Origin: Planctomycetaceae bacterium
Lineage (GTDB): Bacteria; Planctomycetota; Planctomycetia; Planctomycetales; Planctomycetaceae
Assembly (NCBI GenBank): GCA_018699955.1
Contig: JABISG010000075.1
Location: forward strand, 62,001 to 126,000
DNA length: 64,000 nucleotides
Reading direction: 5' to 3'
The position numbers and the translations under genes were made by a program. The notes under the pieces were generated by a model. That model was not told the DNA's origin, did no database searches, and saw nothing but the letters and a program-made list of their open reading frames with translations. The stretch's first letter is position 1. Each line of letters starts with the position of its first letter. Shown piece after piece: positions 59,403 through 64,000 of this stretch.

Positions 59403-60038
59403 CTATCCGATCGCAGAAAAACTGTGGTTGGTCACGTCGTAGGCGTAGACCGCATTCGTTTCGTCATCGATGACCCAACCATGCAGCTTCAGATCATTTT
59501 CGGCTATCAGATTCCGCAGGTGTGGGTCGGTCAGCAGGCTTTCGATTTGAAGCAGCACGTGTTCCTGCATGATAATCGGACGAATCCTCTCCTTACTGAG
59601 ATCTCCATAGAACTGGTCCATTATCCCGCGTGTTGCTTCGCCGAGTTGGAAGTACAAAGTTGACGTTTCCGGATCATCCGCTCGGTGCTTGTTCAAAACG
59701 AAGCGAACGATCTGACAGTCCAAGTGACCACACACGACTAAGTGTCTCAAGTTGTAACGTTCCACGCTGTAAGCGATCGTGCTGAGCGAGCTTGAATTCA
59801 ACTGCGAATCGTCTTCCCCCTGGGGCATAGCAATTCCCCCAAGGTTCTCGACGGGAAGAAGCTGACCGGACATCACGTTGGACATCGTGTGATGAACTTG
59901 AAGTTCGGAACATGTAATCAAGGCGGCAACGAAGTCGGCCCGCTGATTCAGTAGTTCCAGCAGCGATTGTGTATCCCCGAAATTCTCGGCACTGAAATCG
60001 TGAATGCCTTCGACGAGTAGATTATTGCTCTCGATCAT
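59403..60038 (-). CDS. Divergent beta-carbonic anhydrase-like protein lacking the catalytic dyad
   Basis: A 211-residue homologue of beta-carbonic anhydrase. The zinc ligands are conserved (Cys43 in ITCSELQ, His105 and Cys108 in VVCGHLDCQ), but the Asp-Arg dyad of active enzymes is replaced by Glu45 and Gln47. The C-terminal [20 protein letters not shown] and [20 protein letters not shown] follow the family. Its start codon overlaps the stop of the SulP gene by four bases (ATGA), so it is translationally coupled to the transporter. It may bind bicarbonate or regulate the transporter rather than catalyse; activity is doubtful. Confidence 0.78.
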   Translation of the reverse strand: MIESNNLLVEGIHDFSAENFGDTQSLLELLNQRADFVAALITCSELQVHHTMSNVMSGQLLPVENLGGIAMPQGEDDSQLNSSSLSTIAYSVERYNLRHLVVCGHLDCQIVRFVLNKHRADDPETSTLYFQLGEATRGIMDQFYGDLSKERIRPIIMQEHVLLQIESLLTDPHLRNLIAENDLKLHGWVIDDETNAVYAYDVTNHSFSAIG

Positions 60039-62080
60039 CGTTCACCTCTCTGTGTCTGCAAAACTAGTTGGGCTCCGTTTTCGTCTGGCCGGAATTTGTC
60101 GGCCCGAATGACTTCGACGGTTTCGACCGATGCGGTTACCGGCAGATCGGGCAGTACCTCGGTTCGCAGATACTCGATCAGTAAATCGGCCTCTTCCGAT
60201 GGAGTCAAAATCTCGATTCGCACTTGCCGGGCGCGGGCAGTCGTTCCTTCGGCCAGCATTTCCCGGCCGGCCCCGCGGCATTCGGAAATAGTGTAACCTG
60301 TCACTCCCATGTCGGCGAATTGCTCGATCAGATGTTCGACCAGCGCCGAAGAAGAAATGATCGTAATTCGCTTGATGGCTGCGAGTCCGCGCTTGCGAGC
60401 CGCGAAAGGATGACCCGAAAGCTGCTGGTGGACGTCGAGCCCCTTGAGTTCCAGCTGCAGGCCTTCGTGCTGAAACTCTCGCTGCATTTCGTGGAGCTTT
60501 TCCATGACGCTGTGATCGACGAGCACGGCCTCAGACAGGTCGACCGTGACGCTGTTTCCTTCGAGCAGCCCCAGTCTTTCGATTTCCCGCTTGAATGGAA
60601 TCCAATTACTGAAGACGGCCGATTGATGCGCCTTGATCACGAAGTCGTTGTCGCCGGTTTGCGTCGATTCCATGTACGGTTTGAACAACGATTTGAGCGG
60701 TACACCGTTCATCAAATGGATGGCGAATTTTGTGCCGATGCCGATGGCAATCCCGATCAACAGGTCTGTTGCGAGAACTGCGACCAGCGTGACGATGAAG
60801 ATCAACAACTGTTCGCGGCCGATCTTGTAGATGTGGACGAATTCTGACGGGTGAGCGAGGCGGAAGCCGGTATAGATCAGCATGGCCGCCAGCGCCGCCA
60901 GTGGAATGCGGTGTAGTATGGTCGGAATGAGTGCGACGCACAGGAGCAGAAAAACTCCGTGCCACATGTCGGCGAAACGCGTTCGCGCGCCGTTGTCGAT
61001 GTTGGCTTTACTGCGGACGATTTCGGAAATCATCGGCAGTCCACCAACGAAAGAACAGAGCAAATTTCCCGCACCCACGGCCACCATGTCACGGTCTAGG
61101 TTTGTCTTGCGTTTCCAAGGGTCGATGATGTCGATTGCCTTGGCGCTCAGCATCGATTCGAGGCTGCCGATGATGAAGAACATGATCACCCACTTCCACG
61201 CTTTCGGCATCGCGAGCGCCGTGAAATCGGGGTAGGCGATTTCATCGAACATGCCGAAGACGCGATCTGGCATCGCCACCAGCAGCTTTTCGTTCAATTT
61301 GTATTGATGTCCTAGCAGCGAGTATGTGTGCTCTTCCATCATGTTGAAGTACATGCCCATCGGCACCGCAACCAGCAGGACGATCAGCGGCGAGGGAACC
61401 GCCTTCAGCCACCTGTTCTTGTTGAGCGGCCACAAGAACATGATCAGAAGGCTGACAAATCCGATCAGGGCGACCTCTGGGTTCATTTGCTCGAAAATGT
61501 GCGGTAGTTCCTGCAGAAGTTCGAGCGGTTCCCCTTTCGCCTCAACGCCGACGGCAATTGGAATCTGCTTGGCAATAATGATCACGCCAATCGCGGCCAG
61601 CATGCCATGCACTGCAGAGACAGGAAAAAACTCTCCCACAATGCCTGCGCGGAACAGACCAAACAGTATCTGCAGTACGGCTGCGGCGACTCCGACGGCC
61701 AACGCCATTTTGTAGGCTGTGATGTCGGTTGCTGTGAACCCGCCGCCCGCAGCACCGTCGCCTCCGAATTCCTCAATCGTGCCGATGGCGATCACAATCA
61801 ATCCGGCGGCGGGGCCTTTGATTGTCAATTCGGAGTTACTGATAAACGTTGCCACGATCGAGCCGATGATCGCCGTGAATATTCCGGCGATGGGCGGATA
61901 ACCACACGCAACCGAAATACCCAGACAAAGCGGCAGGGCGATTAAGAATACTAGGAATCCCGATCGGATATCGTGCGCGAAATAGCGGCCGAACCCTGCA
62001 AGATTGCCGCGCGGGGTCTCTTCCGCGTGACTCATACCTTTTGGTTCATCGTTTGTTGCTGCTGGAGACGAATCATTCAT
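60035..62080 (-). CDS. SulP anion (probable bicarbonate) transporter with STAS and PII-like domains
   Basis: A 681-residue protein from ATG 62080, which overlaps the NuoM-like stop by one base (TGATG); GGGAG lies upstream. The SulP core has [37 protein letters not shown] and the [12 protein letters not shown] segment; ten or more helices run to about residue 430. A STAS domain follows ([20 protein letters not shown]). Residues 571-662 look like a PII/SbtB-like domain: [33 protein letters not shown], then [23 protein letters not shown]-like SbtB controls the SbtA bicarbonate transporter. Bicarbonate as the substrate is inferred from the carbonic anhydrase neighbours; sulfate remains possible. 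Confidence 0.82.
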   Translation of the reverse strand: MNDSSPAATNDEPKGMSHAEETPRGNLAGFGRYFAHDIRSGFLVFLIALPLCLGISVACGYPPIAGIFTAIIGSIVATFISNSELTIKGPAAGLIVIAIGTIEEFGGDGAAGGGFTATDITAYKMALAVGVAAAVLQILFGLFRAGIVGEFFPVSAVHGMLAAIGVIIIAKQIPIAVGVEAKGEPLELLQELPHIFEQMNPEVALIGFVSLLIMFLWPLNKNRWLKAVPSPLIVLLVAVPMGMYFNMMEEHTYSLLGHQYKLNEKLLVAMPDRVFGMFDEIAYPDFTALAMPKAWKWVIMFFIIGSLESMLSAKAIDIIDPWKRKTNLDRDMVAVGAGNLLCSFVGGLPMISEIVRSKANIDNGARTRFADMWHGVFLLLCVALIPTILHRIPLAALAAMLIYTGFRLAHPSEFVHIYKIGREQLLIFIVTLVAVLATDLLIGIAIGIGTKFAIHLMNGVPLKSLFKPYMESTQTGDNDFVIKAHQSAVFSNWIPFKREIERLGLLEGNSVTVDLSEAVLVDHSVMEKLHEMQREFQHEGLQLELKGLDVHQQLSGHPFAARKRGLAAIKRITIISSSALVEHLIEQFADMGVTGYTISECRGAGREMLAEGTTARARQVRIEILTPSEEADLLIEYLRTEVLPDLPVTASVETVEVIRADKFRPDENGAQLVLQTQRGER

Positions 62081-63657
62081 CAATTGGTACTCCCGGAGGG
62101 CGATCCCGACTGTCGTCCGCCCTCTTTTCGTTTTTTAACACTGGGCCGAACCACCTGCAGTCGATCTCTGACTGAATGCGTAGAGGTTGCGTCCGGCTGC
62201 CTTTTTAGTGAACTCTGCAATGGTTTCTGGTGATCGCTATCGGACCGGTCGGGGGTGATCGTCCGGCGGGCGATGATTTCCGTCGCAGCGTGATACCGAG
62301 ACTTGACGCCCGATTGCGGGAATAATCCACCGCCGATAATCAAGGCGCTCAATGTGAGGACGGCCACTTTTTCCGGTAAGCGGGCGCCGAGCGGAATCGA
62401 TGCGGTATGCTGCGTCCCGGTGAACAGTCGAAAGTAGGCTTGCAGCACAGCGATTCCGTTGAGTGCGGCCGCGAACACGACGAGCATGCCGACGTAGGGA
62501 TAGACTTCTGCCGCGCCTTCTACCAGGAGTTCCGCGCCGATGAAGCCGATGGTGCCCGGAAATCCGATGCTGGCCAACCCGGTTAACAGAAAGAAGACCG
62601 CCAGAGCGGGCATGTGTTCGTACAAGCCGTGATAATCGGCCAGCGAGAGCCGGCCGGTCCGCGACTCCAACGCCCGCAGTGTTAGTCCGAACCCGGCCAG
62701 CGACATGCCGACCGACAGCCAGACGCAAAGGGCTCCGGTCAAGCCGATGGGCGTGGCTACTTCCAGTCCTACTAACACGAGCGACGAGTTACTGAGAAAC
62801 AGGTAGCAGAAGAATCGCCGTGCTTCGCGCTGCACCAATGCCATGCCTGCGGCATACACGGCCGTAAACAGCGACAGCAACGCAATGGTTCGCAAGGCCC
62901 AGTCGGGAGCGATGGGCAACACCAGCCGTACAGCCGCGTAGGCACCCGCCATAGGGGTGACGTACAACAACGCCGTGCCAAGCGTGGCGTTTTCGAACAG
63001 GTCGGTCAGCCAGCAATGGACCGGCACACAGCCGCTGCGAATCAGCACGGCGGCAATCAACATGCCGATCGCCAGCATAGATGGCCCGGCCGCTGTTGGA
63101 TCGGACGAGGAAACATCCCCAGATTCGGCCAACGCCCACCCACCTGCCATTAGGCCGACAAAGAGCAGCGTATGCAGCAGAAAGATGCGAGCCGAGCGCC
63201 CGCGAGCTTTGAGTTCCAGCAACGGCGGAACGGCCTGCGCTGCAAGCAGCACGATAATGCCCCACGGCTGCCGGCAGGCGAACATCGCCAGCAGCAACGA
63301 TTCGGAGACCAGAGTTCCGGCGAAGGGGAACCGGCGGACTTTGGTCCGCAGCGTGGTAAACGTCGTCAAGAAAAACAGCAACGCCGCCAGAGGCAGAAGC
63401 GGAGCACTCAACTCGTCGATGACTACCACGTCATCGCCGAGCAGCGACACGACCACGTCCCAGTGATCGTGCGCCTCAAACGTATGGAGTGTATCAAAGT
63501 CCTGCCACGTGCCGATTGCCAGCAAGAGCGTCAATCCTGAGATGACGAGTGCCCGTCGCCGCATTCGCTCGGGATCGCGCACACAGCAAACCCATGCCGC
63601 GCCGAACAAGGGAAGCAGGATCGTGAGTTCCAGCCAGGGAAAATGAAGTTCTCGCAT
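62080..63657 (-). CDS. NuoM-like proton-translocating membrane subunit (PF00361 type)
   Basis: A 525-residue membrane protein with about 12-14 helices, related to the NuoM/MrpD/DabB antiporter-like subunits. Landmarks: [20 protein letters not shown] near residue 77, [20 protein letters not shown] near residue 212 (family form of the AHxWLPxAHxxAP helix), [20 protein letters not shown] near 355, and [20 protein letters not shown] near 375. The last 75 residues are hydrophilic and disordered. With the NuoL-like gene upstream and SulP downstream it may drive transport by a proton or sodium gradient rather than serve a NADH dehydrogenase; no other nuo genes are present. Confidence 0.78.
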   Translation of the reverse strand: MRELHFPWLELTILLPLFGAAWVCCVRDPERMRRRALVISGLTLLLAIGTWQDFDTLHTFEAHDHWDVVVSLLGDDVVVIDELSAPLLPLAALLFFLTTFTTLRTKVRRFPFAGTLVSESLLLAMFACRQPWGIIVLLAAQAVPPLLELKARGRSARIFLLHTLLFVGLMAGGWALAESGDVSSSDPTAAGPSMLAIGMLIAAVLIRSGCVPVHCWLTDLFENATLGTALLYVTPMAGAYAAVRLVLPIAPDWALRTIALLSLFTAVYAAGMALVQREARRFFCYLFLSNSSLVLVGLEVATPIGLTGALCVWLSVGMSLAGFGLTLRALESRTGRLSLADYHGLYEHMPALAVFFLLTGLASIGFPGTIGFIGAELLVEGAAEVYPYVGMLVVFAAALNGIAVLQAYFRLFTGTQHTASIPLGARLPEKVAVLTLSALIIGGGLFPQSGVKSRYHAATEIIARRTITPDRSDSDHQKPLQSSLKRQPDATSTHSVRDRLQVVRPSVKKRKEGGRQSGSPSGSTN

Positions 63658-63701
63658 TGAGTGTTGGTACTTCGCTATTCAGGCCGTTGGGGCATAGTTC
63701 A

Positions 63702-64000
63702 TCACAGTCGCAGTTCTTCCACGATTTCCGAATGCGGTTCAACTTCATCGGATTCGCGCGAGTGACTTCCTGAGAGCATGTCGGTCCATTTGCGTTCCAT
63801 CGCGTCACACCACCGAAACGTCCGTTGAAACGGCTCGACAATCCAGCAGTCAAGCAGTCCGTCGAGATAGCCTCGTTCGAGGGCGAAACGATACAACCAG
63901 GTTCGCGTTCCGATCGGAATCGCGCGCTGCCACAATGTCGGCCGATGGTGCAGGTGACCGCCGATGGCGTTTTCGAGTGTGTGGTAGTCGTGCAACAGCG
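63702..64000 (-). CDS. NuoL-like antiporter-type subunit, C-terminal part (runs off the right edge)
   Basis: At least 99 C-terminal residues, open to the window edge; the gene starts beyond 64000. The segment TRTWLYRFALERGYLDGLLD, then CWIVEPFQRTFRWCDAMERK, resembles the C-terminal helix region of NuoL/NdhF/DabB-type proteins, where a YWDxxYDxxIVRP-like pattern is usual. It lies 44 bases upstream of the NuoM-like gene, so the two probably form an L/M pair in the same transcript as the SulP gene. Identity is tentative because only the tail is visible. Confidence 0.55.
   Translation of the reverse strand, partial: LLHDYHTLENAIGGHLHHRPTLWQRAIPIGTRTWLYRFALERGYLDGLLDCWIVEPFQRTFRWCDAMERKWTDMLSGSHSRESDEVEPHSEIVEELRL

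Noticed and set aside
62080..64000. Part of a standard NADH dehydrogenase operon
   Set aside because: Only L- and M-like subunits are seen, directly coupled to SulP and carbonic anhydrase genes; nuoN, nuoK, nuoJ and the peripheral-arm genes are absent from the visible part. Cannot be excluded beyond the edge.

Overview
The window looks like a chromosomal segment from a planctomycete, probably of the Planctomycetaceae/Pirellulaceae type. The evidence is the mix of formylglycine sulfatases, two Tat-exported DUF1501 proteins, secreted esterase and nucleoside hydrolase, a Gfo/Idh/MocA oxidoreductase, two ClpP paralogues behind trigger factor, a Lys-rich H1-like protein and many short dispersed hairpin repeats at gene 3' ends. 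GTG and TTG starts are common. Outer-membrane biogenesis genes (BamD-like, LptE-like) indicate a diderm cell.

Layout. 1-3.3 kb: Ldh-type dehydrogenase, a small membrane protein lying between two inverted 30-bp repeats, and an OleA-type thiolase. 4.0-6.6 kb: an accessory cassette of a DUF488 protein, a methyltransferase/Mom-like acyltransferase fusion and a ParB-fold protein. This is the best candidate in the window for an undescribed system (DNA base modification). 6.7-11 kb: sulfatase, DUF1501 protein, sugar isomerase. 11.4-18.9 kb: H1-like protein, RNase III, peptidase-like lipoprotein, tandem kinase, fmt, def. 19-26.4 kb: response regulator, DUF368 transporter, M28 peptidase, recO, BamD-like and LptE-like genes. 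26.4-27.4 kb: a Y1/RAYT transposase flanked by its own REP-type hairpins, plus a small ferredoxin. 27.4-33.1 kb: a catabolic block of sulfatase, esterase, nucleoside hydrolase, DHDPS-family lyase and ornithine-cyclodeaminase-family enzyme. 33.3-36.5 kb: tRNA-Pro(TGG), parB without an adjacent parA, and three identical parS sites, suggesting proximity to the replication origin. 37-41.2 kb: lipoprotein, two clpP genes, tig, tRNA-Gly. 41.6-43.7 kb: leuC-leuD. 43.9-53.4 kb: apbE, DoxX-type protein, oxidoreductase, DUF1501 protein, rhomboid, TGS GTPase, rarA. 53.9-57.3 kb: tRNA-Pro(CGG) followed by a gene-poor, partly decayed stretch with a lone DUF1016 N-terminal domain and a broken methyltransferase. 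57.3-64 kb: TPR protein with a C-terminal haem motif, then a minus-strand cluster of complex-I-like NuoL/NuoM subunits, a SulP transporter carrying a STAS and a PII-like domain, and two beta-carbonic anhydrase homologues. That cluster reads as an inorganic-carbon uptake module.

At least five dispersed repeat families with hairpin potential occur in intergenic positions. Three tRNA genes are present. I saw no CRISPR array, rRNA gene or complete insertion sequence apart from the RAYT unit. All assignments come from reading the sequence; no database search was run.
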